Part shown: positions 24,011 to 31,700 of the stretch, piece by piece
How the letters are laid out: each line of letters opens with the position of its first letter
Position numbering within the stretch: position 1 is the stretch's first letter
Source: a bacterium
GTDB lineage: Bacteria > Electryoneota > RPQS01
Direction of reading: 5' to 3'
Assembly (NCBI GenBank): GCA_018812265.1
Contig: JAHJDG010000045.1
Coordinates: forward strand, 1 to 50,791
Length of the DNA stretch: 50,791 nt
Notes under the pieces: generated by a model
Database searches by the model: none
What the model was told of the DNA's origin: nothing
Seen by the model: the letters and a program-made list of their open reading frames with translations, nothing else
Program-made: the position numbers and the translations under genes

Positions 24011-25766
24011 AATTGCCCTCGCTGTGCCGCTCGCTGGCGGCCTTGGTATCGGCTCTCTTCAGTGTAGCCAGAAAACACGCTCCCTGTCCCCGCCGGCTGC
24101 GCACGGATAGATCGCCCCCGAATCTCCGCACGATATCAGACGACAGCGACAATCCCAATCCCGTTCCCACCCCCTGCGCCCGGGTGGTGAAAAAGGGACG
24201 AAAGATCGTCGCCTGCAATTCCTCGTCAATTCCCGGACCGTTGTCGCTCACCGCCACCACGATCTCTTCCTCGTTCTCCGAATCGAGATGGATACGGATG
24301 GTGCCTTCACCCTTATCCCGCATCTGCGGTCCCGGGAAGTCAAACGCCTGAACGGCGTTCTCGATCAAGTTGATGAACACCTGCGAGAGCTGCGAAGCGG
24401 AAGCCCACACCGGCGGCAGCGAATCGGGCAGCTCGTTGGTGAGCGTCGCCTTCCCCCGCAGCACGTGCTTGGTCAACAGCTCGGCCTCAGCGACGACGGT
24501 GCGCAGATCAACTTCTTTCACCGCATCGCCGCTGATCTGTCCGAATCCCTTCAGCGTATCCAAAACCATCGCGATCCGTTGACTGGCCGTTTCCACGCCC
24601 GTAATCGCCGCTTCGATCTTCTGCGCCAGATCGAGGAGGGACATGGCGCCGATCTTGGCATCCGTCTCCTTCTCGGCCAATTCTTCAAGAAACGGCAGTA
24701 AGGCCTGAAACAGACTCTTCAGGTTGGCGGCGTTCACGCGGCTGAACGTGTTTGGATTCTGGATTTCGTGGGCCACGCCCACCGCCAGATTCCCGATTGT
24801 CGCCAGTCGTTCGCGTCGCGCTTCCCGAAGCAATCGTTGCTCGCGATCCGTCACGTCCCGCAGCGCCACCAACATCTGCTCATCTTCGCCCGCCAGTTCG
24901 GTGATCTGTCCGGCCAGGAATCGCTCGCTGGACGGCCGCAGGATCCGGAACTGAAAGCTGCGTTCCCGGTTGCGGCGAGCCAGTTCCAGCGCGCTCGTCA
25001 GAGCTCCCGCCCCCGACATGGATCCCCCCACGGACCCGGCCGTTATCGCTTCCATCAGCGGTCGGCCGAGTTGCCTTCGCAGTTCCTGTGGGTCCTCAAT
25101 GCCGAACAATTCGGCAAACGCCCGGTTCGCCTTCCACAGCGTCAGATCAGAGCCTAACACCACCAGCGCGTCAGGCAGACTGTCCAAGATCTCGCGTTCC
25201 CGGTCCAGAACCTTCCGCTGCGAAACCGCCAGACGGAAATGCTGCATCAGTGAAGAGGACAACCGGTGAACCGGAATCTCGGTATCGAAAATATCGTCTA
25301 TTCCCAGATCGCCCAAATCCTCGCCCGGAGGGATGGGAACCTGCGTCGTGGTGAGGAGGGACAGCGGCCGAAGCTGACGGGGAATCCGCAAGGCATCACA
25401 GAGGTCCAACAGTGTCAAACCGTCCGACCGGAACTCGTTCACCAGCAGCAGATGGGGATCAAAGCCCTGCATGTGGATGAGCGCCTCGACCGGACGCTCC
25501 ACCCGTTTGAGCCGGAACCCCATTCCCTTCGTCAGGGACCGAAACTCCGCGCTCCACGCCGACTCGATCGAGAGCAACAGGACACGGCAGACGGCGTCTC
25601 CTTCGGTTCGCGTCGGCAGAAAAGGCTTCTCTGAAGTGGAAACCGGATTGGTCAAGTGCGTTAAAATCGTTGAGTTTAGTGCTCTGATCCGAACCGGAGT
25701 ACCGTCCGATGGGAGAGTGCAAGGAGAATGCCAGAAGCTGAACGCATACCCATGAAACAAGGACAA
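23985..25766 (-). CDS. PAS-domain sensor histidine kinase with N-terminal pseudo-receiver
   Basis: 593 aa in the longest frame, which starts with TTG. A TTG at 25655 (LTNPVSTSEK) is an alternative because the frame reaches almost to the terminator at 25773-25796. Residues ~58-180 look like a receiver lacking the usual phosphoacceptor (RVLLLSIESAWSAEFRSL). A PAS domain (~190-310, SLPDALVVLGSDLTLWKANR) follows. The H-box has H333 (NLAVGVAHEIQNPN), then N-box NLIENAVQAF, DNGPGIDEE, FFTTRAQGVGTGLGLSLS. No membrane segment, so it is a cytoplasmic sensor. Operon with a receiver, cysE and cysK. Confidence 0.87.
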   Translation of the reverse strand: MSLFHGYAFSFWHSPCTLPSDGTPVRIRALNSTILTHLTNPVSTSEKPFLPTRTEGDAVCRVLLLSIESAWSAEFRSLTKGMGFRLKRVERPVEALIHMQGFDPHLLLVNEFRSDGLTLLDLCDALRIPRQLRPLSLLTTTQVPIPPGEDLGDLGIDDIFDTEIPVHRLSSSLMQHFRLAVSQRKVLDREREILDSLPDALVVLGSDLTLWKANRAFAELFGIEDPQELRRQLGRPLMEAITAGSVGGSMSGAGALTSALELARRNRERSFQFRILRPSSERFLAGQITELAGEDEQMLVALRDVTDREQRLLREARRERLATIGNLAVGVAHEIQNPNTFSRVNAANLKSLFQALLPFLEELAEKETDAKIGAMSLLDLAQKIEAAITGVETASQRIAMVLDTLKGFGQISGDAVKEVDLRTVVAEAELLTKHVLRGKATLTNELPDSLPPVWASASQLSQVFINLIENAVQAFDFPGPQMRDKGEGTIRIHLDSENEEEIVVAVSDNGPGIDEELQATIFRPFFTTRAQGVGTGLGLSLSSDIVRRFGGDLSVRSRRGQGACFLATLKRADTKAASERHSEGNYGVQDHHR

Positions 25767-25772
25767 ACAAAA

Positions 25773-25796
25773 AGCCGCGCCCCGGAGAGCGCGGCT
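25773..25796 (-). terminator. intrinsic terminator of the Bor-like lipoprotein gene
   Basis: AGCCGCGC-loop-GCGCGGCT, 8-bp stem, followed on the minus strand by TTTTGTTTGT. It separates the lipoprotein gene from the histidine kinase gene downstream. Confidence 0.75.
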
Positions 25797-25817
25797 GGTG
25801 GCGGGTAGGATAGGTGG

Positions 25818-26111
25818 TTACTTCGTCACGGCCACCGTGCGGGGATAGATCGTCACCATTCCCGTCACAAGACCGATCACAACGTCCACGAAGCTCTGCT
25901 GCGTGCGAATCGTGTAGTCCGTAGCCCCTGCCGCCATCTGTTGCGAATCCACTTCATTCAACGGAACCAAACCCCACAGAATGTACCACTGCTTCTTCTC
26001 CATCTTGACGCCCGTCTGAGCGCCGTTTCCGACCTGGTGGATGTGCGTGTAGCAACCTACGAGCATCATACAGAACGCCAGGATCAGAATTGCACCGATG
26101 ATCCTCTTCAT
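25818..26111 (-). CDS. Bor-like small lipoprotein
   Basis: 97 aa from ATG 26111, chosen because GAGGAGGAGAGG sits just upstream; the ATG five codons earlier lies inside that site. Lipoprotein signal MKRIIGAILILAFCMMLVGC. The rest (YTHIHQVG, QWYILWGLVPLNEVD, TDYTIRTQQSFVDVVIGLVT, a C-terminal beta pair) resembles the lambda Bor/Iss family: a Trp-rich segment, a small residue run, then Gln-Gln-Ser-Phe before a hydrophobic hairpin. Bor proteins are outer-membrane lipoproteins linked to serum resistance in phage, but distant relatives are common in free-living bacteria with unknown roles. Ends at a clear terminator. Confidence 0.7.
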   Translation of the reverse strand: MKRIIGAILILAFCMMLVGCYTHIHQVGNGAQTGVKMEKKQWYILWGLVPLNEVDSQQMAAGATDYTIRTQQSFVDVVIGLVTGMVTIYPRTVAVTK

Positions 26112-26159
26112 TCCTCTCCTCCTCATTGGTTTTTAACGACATCAAACGCCGAACGCTTC

Positions 26160-26759
26160 TCACTTCTTCCGGATGGACCCCAGCGACGACTCGACGGAGC
26201 GTACCTCTTTTTCCCAAGCGGCACGAGGCACAGAGTAATCGAGCCCGACGGGTAGGTCCGCTGCAATCAGGTACTTAAACTGAATCCGAAGGGAATCCGC
26301 CTGATAGATTTGCACCGCCGCCATGCCGCCGATTTTCAACCAGTCCTCCTCGACGGGAACTTCAGACCGGGCTCGGCGGTATTCTTCCACAAAGCTGCGT
26401 GCCCACGTAACGAAATCACCCGTTGTCCGGGGGTCTTTGGGAAACGAGGTGATCACCAGCACCCCACCGGTTTCCGGCTGAATCCTAACAGTGTGAAACT
26501 CGGGGAGGCGATTCTCCGAGGCTTGCCCGACCACGGCCTGCCGAACGGCCACCAGCAAAGTCGAGTCCGCCTCGTCCCACCCCGCCGGGGCATGAACCAC
26601 AAGTCCCTTGACGTGGATCGGGTCGCCCAGCCGCGACGAGTCTACGGCAAACTCCAACTCCCGGAACGGTCCATCGCTTCCCCCCGAACCTCGACAAGAG
26701 ACGGCCAAAGCCAGAACCATCGCGGATAGACACAGAACAGATTGTATGGCAATACGCAT
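26160..26759 (-). CDS. lipoprotein of unknown function
   Basis: 199 aa from ATG 26759, giving a lipoprotein signal MRIAIQSVLCLSAMVLALAVSC (lipobox AVSC). The mature part has no family I recognise. A PAGWDEADSTLL segment and VLVITSFPKDPRTTGDF suggest an alpha/beta fold of the kind seen in small periplasmic lipoproteins. The candidate promoter at 26765-26793 would start transcription almost at the ATG and no ribosome-binding site is visible, so the mRNA may be leaderless. The Bor-like gene follows 48 bp downstream. Confidence 0.7.
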   Translation of the reverse strand: MRIAIQSVLCLSAMVLALAVSCRGSGGSDGPFRELEFAVDSSRLGDPIHVKGLVVHAPAGWDEADSTLLVAVRQAVVGQASENRLPEFHTVRIQPETGGVLVITSFPKDPRTTGDFVTWARSFVEEYRRARSEVPVEEDWLKIGGMAAVQIYQADSLRIQFKYLIAADLPVGLDYSVPRAAWEKEVRSVESSLGSIRKK

Positions 26760-26764
26760 GAACA

Positions 26765-26793
26765 AATGTATGTCATTCCGGCTCCATTTGCAA
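26765..26793 (-). promoter_or_regulatory. promoter for the lipoprotein gene at 26160-26759
   Basis: On the minus strand TTGCAA, 17 nt, TACATT. The -10 ends 6 bp before the ATG, so transcription would start at or next to the start codon. Confidence 0.4.
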
Positions 26794-27077
26794 GGGCGTA
26801 TCCCGCTCTTGGTTGGATTGCCGGATACATTCACTCCGATACCTCACCGCATGAAATTGGTATGACATTCGCATCGCCTCACGCAGCCTGACTTCTGAGA
26901 TGGGACGATGTATGGCCTGTACGCCGATTTTCCGCCATTTCCGGAGAGGCATCAGAACAACAGATCGTGACTTCCTCAATCACACTGATCTGGGTAGCAA
27001 GATATATGTCATTAATTCAGAAGTACTTATGTGGATAAGGCCAGAAGAAACCGGAGAGCAGTCAGTCTGACGACAAC

Positions 27078-27106
27078 TTGACAGAGCACAATTGGGCAGG
27101 TATATT
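27078..27106 (+). promoter_or_regulatory. strong sigma-70 promoter
   Basis: TTGACA, exactly 17 nt, then TATATT, one of the closest matches to consensus in the window. It drives the Zn-ribbon gene at 27373 after a long leader. Confidence 0.7.
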
Positions 27107-27372
27107 AGACGGCCCTGCGGATACTTACAAAGGGACACCCGCGTCAGATTGGATTGATAATAATCTGTTAATTACCCGTTTGCAGGATATGACGGAATAC
27201 CGGTCATTGCGACTAACTCTCCGTCAAACCGCGTCAACGCTGTAGAAATAGACGAGTTCCACAGGCAACCGGCCAATCCTGTAAGATAGATCTGAGCCGT
27301 CTTGCCCTCGGTTGGGCTGATGAAAGCCCAATTCGAGTTGATAGAGCGGAAGCACACAACCTCGGAGCGCTT

Positions 27373-28200
27373 ATGCCCTCGACAGCGACCCGAACCCCCG
27401 GAACAGCCAAGTCGTCCAAACCTGTCGGTCGGAAAACGAAAACGTCCGGCGAAGCTGGTTCGCGAACGAGTAGTGGTCGGGCCACCCGCCCGCCCAAACT
27501 CGACACGAAGGCTCCATCGAAACGTCTCCCGAAAAGCGCGGCGAAATCCAAGCCTACTCCGTCCGTAAGGCGAAAGCCCGACCAGACCGCTGCCAACGCC
27601 ACCAAGAAATCGCTCCCCATGGAAACGACGGTAAAAAAGAAGGCGATCCCCCGCACCAAATCCAAAGACCATCCCGCCGCCTCGAAGTCAAGGGCGGCCG
27701 GAATGTCCGTTGCCGAGGTTAAGGCGACGAAACGAACCGCCCAACCTCGCAAAGCGACCTCTACCGAATCTGTGCTTCGGACTCCGCCGCGCAAGAAGCC
27801 GGGGGGTACTCATCCGGGCGAAACCCTGTTTGAACCAATCCCTGCCACCAAATCGGAAGTACTCGCGCCCGTCGAAGCCTTCCTTGAGGAAGACCAGGAC
27901 CTTGTGCTGGAGGATGAGGAGGAGATTGTCTCCGGGGAAATCGAACTCGATCCTATGGGTATCCCCATCGAACTGCTTGATCCCGACTTGGCCGAGGTGC
28001 CCAAGCCCAAATTGAAGCCCAAACCGGTCAAGGTCGAACGCTGCGAGCGGCCATGTGCCGGTTGCGGAGGGAAGTACACGTGGCTATCGGTGGACGGGTA
28101 TTGTTTCTCGTGCTTGAAAAGAAGGCTGGCCCAGCGTAAGCGCGATGACGAGAGCGTTACGACCTACGAGCCGGAAGCCGACGACGATAGTGAAAGCTGA
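27373..28200 (+). CDS. disordered basic protein with C-terminal zinc ribbon
   Basis: 275 aa in three parts. Residues 1-155 are rich in Lys, Arg, Pro, Ser, Thr and Ala, with no hydrophobic core, like histone H1/AlgP tails. Residues ~170-225 are strongly acidic (EEDQDLVLEDEEEIVSGEIE). Residues ~225-265 carry a zinc-ribbon-like C-x3-C-x2-C ... C-x2-C (CERPCAGCGG, GYCFSCLKRR), followed by an acidic tail. Zinc ribbons with such tails often contact nucleic acid or RNA polymerase, but I recognise no family. Start has GGAG 6 nt upstream. Strong promoter 267 bp upstream and intrinsic terminator directly after, so it is a single-gene unit. Confidence 0.75.
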   Translation: MPSTATRTPGTAKSSKPVGRKTKTSGEAGSRTSSGRATRPPKLDTKAPSKRLPKSAAKSKPTPSVRRKPDQTAANATKKSLPMETTVKKKAIPRTKSKDHPAASKSRAAGMSVAEVKATKRTAQPRKATSTESVLRTPPRKKPGGTHPGETLFEPIPATKSEVLAPVEAFLEEDQDLVLEDEEEIVSGEIELDPMGIPIELLDPDLAEVPKPKLKPKPVKVERCERPCAGCGGKYTWLSVDGYCFSCLKRRLAQRKRDDESVTTYEPEADDDSES

Positions 28201-28228
28201 TGCGTCGCTCCACACATGAATGAAATCA

Positions 28229-28255
28229 CGGCCTGCCCATTGGGCAGGCCGTTTT
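28229..28255 (+). terminator. intrinsic terminator of the Zn-ribbon gene
   Basis: CGGCCTGCCC-ATT-GGGCAGGCCG, perfect 10-bp stem, then TTTT. It lies 28 bp after the stop and also faces the convergent flavoprotein gene. Confidence 0.85.
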
Positions 28256-28279
28256 AACTGGAGATGCTGTCGCGCTTCG

Positions 28280-29821
28280 CTATCGCCGGAGCGACAGAAG
28301 CCGCCGCAGGAATCTGGCCATGAACGGGGTAATCATGTTCCGCCGATAGCCGTCTCCGGCCGCTTGGATGATCTCCGCCAGAGTCGGAGTCGGATGTGCA
28401 TTCGAGGCGAACGCACCGAGCCGCACCCCCTGATTCATGGCGGTCACCAATTCACCGATCAGCTCGGAAGCATGATCGGCGACGATCACGGCGCTGCGAA
28501 GCCGGCCGTGCTTGTCGTAGTAGAGCTTGTACAGCCCCGCGCCGGAGTGCTCGATCAATGCGCGCTCCAAGTTGTCGAGCGAAAACGCCATCGAACGGTA
28601 GCGGCGAGCCTCCGCCGTCTTCTGATCCAATCCCACGTGAGCAACCTCGGGATCGGTGAAAACGCAAACCGGCAGACGCAGACCCGACAGGCGAGCGCTG
28701 CCGTAGAACAATGCGTTGGCCACCACCACCCGCGCCAGAGTGTCCGCATGTTGGCCGTAGCGGAAGTCCGAGCACACGTTTCCCGCCGCCAACACCCGCA
28801 GGTTGGTGGTGCGAAGAAAACTGTTCACCCAAACACCGGACTCATCGTACCGAATCCCGGCCGCGTCCAGGTCCAATCCATCCGTCATCGGAATCCGCCC
28901 CGCCGCCACCAGCACGTGATCGCACGAATCGGAGAACATCTTGCCGTCCAGTTCGGCGTGAACTACTCGCTCGTGCTCCGTGCGGCTGATTCGCAAGCCG
29001 TGATAGCCGAGCCGGAACGTGACTCCGTCGTGTTCGAGAGCCGCGCGAATAATTTCTGCCGCATCGGCGTCCAGGTTCGACAGGCACCGCGGCTTCTCGT
29101 CGTACACGAACACCCGGCTGCCCAGCCGCGCGAAACACTGAGCCAGCTCGCATCCCAGCGTCCCCGCGCCCACGATCGCCAAACGTCTCGGCAGTTCCGC
29201 GAGCGTAAACAGGGTATCGCCCGTCAGATAGCCGGATTCCTTGAGACCGGGAACGGGATGGATGTTCGGCCGCGATCCGGTGGCAATCACCGCCCGTGAG
29301 AATTCAAGCTCATGTCCACTGACCTCGATGTGAGTGCGAGCCAGAAGTTTTCCTTCCCCCTCATATACGTCAATCCCCCGACGGAGCAGGACGGTAATTC
29401 CGCTGCGAGCGGCGACTTCCTCGGCTTGTGCCCGAACGTATCGCATGACCTCCGCGAAATCCACTTGCGGATCGGCAAGTCCTCGGATCCCGAATTCACC
29501 GGCACGCCGAATCTCCCGAGCTTGGCGGGCGGCTCGAGCCAGGGCAAGAGTCGAAACGGCTCCCGCGCGGAAGGTGATCTCCCCCAGCTTCCCTTTCTCG
29601 ACCACCGCTACCTTTGCCCCGAGTGCCGCCGCATTCGACGCGATGGCCAAACCCACCGGACCCCCTCCCAACACCACCAAATTGTAGCGGTTTCGGACGG
29701 CAGGATTGAGCTGCCCCGGAACCGCCTCAATCAGCGGCTCGGCAAGATAGGCCGGATCCAACGGGTGGGTGGTAGATGCGTCCTCGCTACCGGACAAAGC
29801 CGTTCCTCTCGGATTTGGCAC
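28280..29821 (-). CDS. FAD-dependent pyridine nucleotide oxidoreductase lacking the redox disulfide
   Basis: 513 aa with dihydrolipoamide dehydrogenase/SthA architecture after a ~43-residue extension: FAD-binding YNLVVLGGGPVGLAIASNAA, ATGSRP, NAD(P)-binding LAIVGAGTLGCELAQCFARLG, a second FAD contact VLAAGNVCSD, and C-terminal dimerisation HPTPTLAEII. The canonical GGTCLNVGCIPSK active site reads GEITFRAGAVST, so both redox cysteines are replaced (T83 and A88). It therefore cannot be a dithiol-type dehydrogenase or mercuric reductase. A role like soluble transhydrogenase, or another hydride transfer to a quinone or flavin, is possible. Convergent with the Zn-ribbon gene, no operon partners. 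Confidence 0.85.
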   Translation of the reverse strand: MPNPRGTALSGSEDASTTHPLDPAYLAEPLIEAVPGQLNPAVRNRYNLVVLGGGPVGLAIASNAAALGAKVAVVEKGKLGEITFRAGAVSTLALARAARQAREIRRAGEFGIRGLADPQVDFAEVMRYVRAQAEEVAARSGITVLLRRGIDVYEGEGKLLARTHIEVSGHELEFSRAVIATGSRPNIHPVPGLKESGYLTGDTLFTLAELPRRLAIVGAGTLGCELAQCFARLGSRVFVYDEKPRCLSNLDADAAEIIRAALEHDGVTFRLGYHGLRISRTEHERVVHAELDGKMFSDSCDHVLVAAGRIPMTDGLDLDAAGIRYDESGVWVNSFLRTTNLRVLAAGNVCSDFRYGQHADTLARVVVANALFYGSARLSGLRLPVCVFTDPEVAHVGLDQKTAEARRYRSMAFSLDNLERALIEHSGAGLYKLYYDKHGRLRSAVIVADHASELIGELVTAMNQGVRLGAFASNAHPTPTLAEIIQAAGDGYRRNMITPFMARFLRRLLSLRR

Positions 29822-29835
29822 ACTTCATGGCAGGT

Positions 29836-29864
29836 TTGCGCATGTAGCAAAACTTTTCTACATT
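29836..29864 (+). promoter_or_regulatory. possible promoter for the DUF547 gene
   Basis: TTGCGC, 17 nt, TACATT in the 79-bp divergent spacer, 36 bp upstream of the GTG at 29901. Includes a small inverted repeat (GTAG ... CTAC). Confidence 0.3.
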
Positions 29865-29900
29865 TAAATATACGAGAAATTTCCGCCTCCGCAAGCACTT

Positions 29901-30680
29901 GTGTTCACTTCCTCAAGCCGCCTTTTCCGGCCCGGTCGGGCTTACGCAAAGCTCTGGGGCTTCGCCCTCTGCTTCTTCCTATGCAGCGTGCCGGCCCGGT
30001 CGTTCGACCACTCCTATGCGCTGCTTCGTGACAGCGTTCTTGCGCCCTTCGTTTCCGACAGCGGAGTAGATTATGAAGGCCTGCTAAGTCACCGGCAATC
30101 TCTGGATCGCTTCATCGCTGACTGCGGCCGCCTAAGCTTCGAGTCATACCGCAGCTTCACCCGTCCGCAGCAGATGGCTTTTCTTATCAACCTCTATAAT
30201 GCTGCTACTTTGCAGCTCGTTTTGAGATCGTGGCCCGTGAACAGCATCCGCCAAACCGGAAGCCTCTTCGTTAGCCCCTGGACCCGGCGGTTTATCCGCC
30301 TTTTCGACCGGACGATCAGTCTCGGCCAGATTCTGCACGATATTCTCCGTCCTGAATTCAACGACCCGCGCGTGCATTTCGCTCTGGCCAATGCCTCCCG
30401 CGGCGGTCCCGGCCTCGCAAGTGAGCCCTATCTGCCGGAGATAGTGGAGGCTCAGCTCGACGGGCGAACCGAGATATACCTCCTACAACGCCCTGAGATG
30501 AACCGCTTCGATAGCGGCGAGCTGCGTTTGTCGCCGATCTTCCGCTGGTACGAGAACGACTTCGGCAAGCGGGCCGGCGTGCGCGCGTTTGTGAGAACAT
30601 ACTTTCCTGAAGCCACCGACACAACTCGCGTTCATTACACCGAGTACGACGGATCATTGAATTCCCTATCCGGTGAATAG
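29901..30680 (+). CDS. DUF547 secreted protein
   Basis: 259 aa from a GTG start. A signal or anchor segment (LWGFALCFFLCSVPARS) is followed by the DUF547 core: SGVDYEGL, then PQQMAFLINLYNAATLQLVL, VNSIRQTG, and the HFALANASRGGPGL region (canonical HFALVCASxGCP). The catalytic-like Cys residues of the canonical motif are replaced by Asn and Gly here. DUF547 proteins are thought to be thioredoxin-fold or papain-like in origin, with unknown function. Four bp before the alcohol dehydrogenase ATG, so it heads a plus-strand operon. Confidence 0.82.
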   Translation: MFTSSSRLFRPGRAYAKLWGFALCFFLCSVPARSFDHSYALLRDSVLAPFVSDSGVDYEGLLSHRQSLDRFIADCGRLSFESYRSFTRPQQMAFLINLYNAATLQLVLRSWPVNSIRQTGSLFVSPWTRRFIRLFDRTISLGQILHDILRPEFNDPRVHFALANASRGGPGLASEPYLPEIVEAQLDGRTEIYLLQRPEMNRFDSGELRLSPIFRWYENDFGKRAGVRAFVRTYFPEATDTTRVHYTEYDGSLNSLSGE

Positions 30681-30684
30681 CGCC

Positions 30685-31698
30685 ATGCGTACCTGGATTC
30701 TTGAAAAACCCGCTCCCATCGAGAAGCGCCCGCTGAAGCTGGTGCAGCGGCCCGTTCCCGATCCCGCGCGCGGTGAAGTGCGAATCAAAGTCCTCGTTTG
30801 CGCGATGTGCCGCACCGATCTCCACACCGTCGAAGGCGATATTCCCCATCCCAGACTTCCCATCACTCCCGGACATCAAGTCGTCGGGATCATTGACCGA
30901 CTTGGCGAGGGAGTAACAGGTCCGGCGGTCGGTGCGCGGGTGGGAGTTCCGTGGCTCGCTTCCACCTGTGGGACGTGTTCGTACTGCGCAGGTGGCCGCG
31001 AAAACCTCTGTGATAACGGTAAGTTCACCGGTCAACATGTGGACGGCGGTTATGCCGAATACATGATCGCCCGCGCCGACTTCGTCTATCCGATTCCCGA
31101 AGGCTTCGACGAAATCCACGCCGCTCCGCTGCTGTGCAGCGGGGTCATCGGCTATCGCGCTTATCGTCTCGCAGATCTTCCGCCCGGTGGGAGACTCGGA
31201 CTCTACGGATTCGGTTCCTCTGCCCACGTCACCATTCAAGTGGCACGCTACCTCGGGCATGAGTGTTATGTCATCACCCGCGGCCAAGCCGGGCAGGAAC
31301 ACGCCCGCCGGCTCGGTGCCGTCTGGGCGGGCGGGTCGGACGACACGCCGCCCGACAAGCTCGATTCCGTCATCATCTTCGCTCCCGCCGGCGAACTGAT
31401 TCCGCGCGCGCTCACGCATCTGCGCAAGGGCGGTGTCGTTACCTGTGCGGGCATCCACATATCGCCGATTCCCGAATTTCCCTATGAAATTCTGTGGGGC
31501 GAGCGTGTGATCCGCAGCGTGGCTAACTCGACCCGCGAAGACGTCCGCCAGCTTCTGCATCTCGCCTCCGACATGAATCTCCAGCCCGACGTCGTGCTCT
31601 TCGATTTCGAGCATCTGAACGATCATCTGCTGGCTCTCAAGCGCGGCGAGTTCGTCGGCAGCGGCGTGATCCGCATGGTGCACCGCAGCGATCCCTGA
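30685..31698 (+). CDS. zinc-dependent alcohol dehydrogenase
   Basis: 337 aa from ATG 30685; a GTG at 30673 overlaps the upstream gene. Medium-chain dehydrogenase. Catalytic-zinc cysteine is in VCAMCRTDLHTVEGD, then PGHQVVGII, structural-zinc cysteines in CGTCSYCAGGRENLCDN, and the Rossmann segment LGLYGFGSSAHVTIQVA. KFTGQHVDGGYAEYM is typical of the AdhA-like group. It oxidises alcohols or reduces aldehydes with NAD(P). Sits between DUF547 and a methyltransferase gene with 2-4 bp gaps, so all three are one transcript. Confidence 0.9.
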   Translation: MRTWILEKPAPIEKRPLKLVQRPVPDPARGEVRIKVLVCAMCRTDLHTVEGDIPHPRLPITPGHQVVGIIDRLGEGVTGPAVGARVGVPWLASTCGTCSYCAGGRENLCDNGKFTGQHVDGGYAEYMIARADFVYPIPEGFDEIHAAPLLCSGVIGYRAYRLADLPPGGRLGLYGFGSSAHVTIQVARYLGHECYVITRGQAGQEHARRLGAVWAGGSDDTPPDKLDSVIIFAPAGELIPRALTHLRKGGVVTCAGIHISPIPEFPYEILWGERVIRSVANSTREDVRQLLHLASDMNLQPDVVLFDFEHLNDHLLALKRGEFVGSGVIRMVHRSDP

Positions 31699-31700
31699 TC

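Larger units (their letters stand above)
26760..27372. other. 613-bp divergent intergenic region
   Basis: No convincing gene; the short open frames here have poor codon use. It holds a minus-strand promoter for the lipoprotein gene (26765-26793) and a strong plus-strand promoter (27078-27106) with a ~260-nt leader before the gene at 27373. The 27000-27200 part is AT-rich. I see no riboswitch that I can name in the leader. Confidence 0.5.

Noticed and set aside
28220-29299. 359-aa plus-strand open frame
   Set aside because: Antisense to the flavoprotein and overlapping a terminator; His/Arg-rich shadow.
30358-31683. 441-aa minus-strand open frame
   Set aside because: Antisense to the alcohol dehydrogenase with its zinc motifs.
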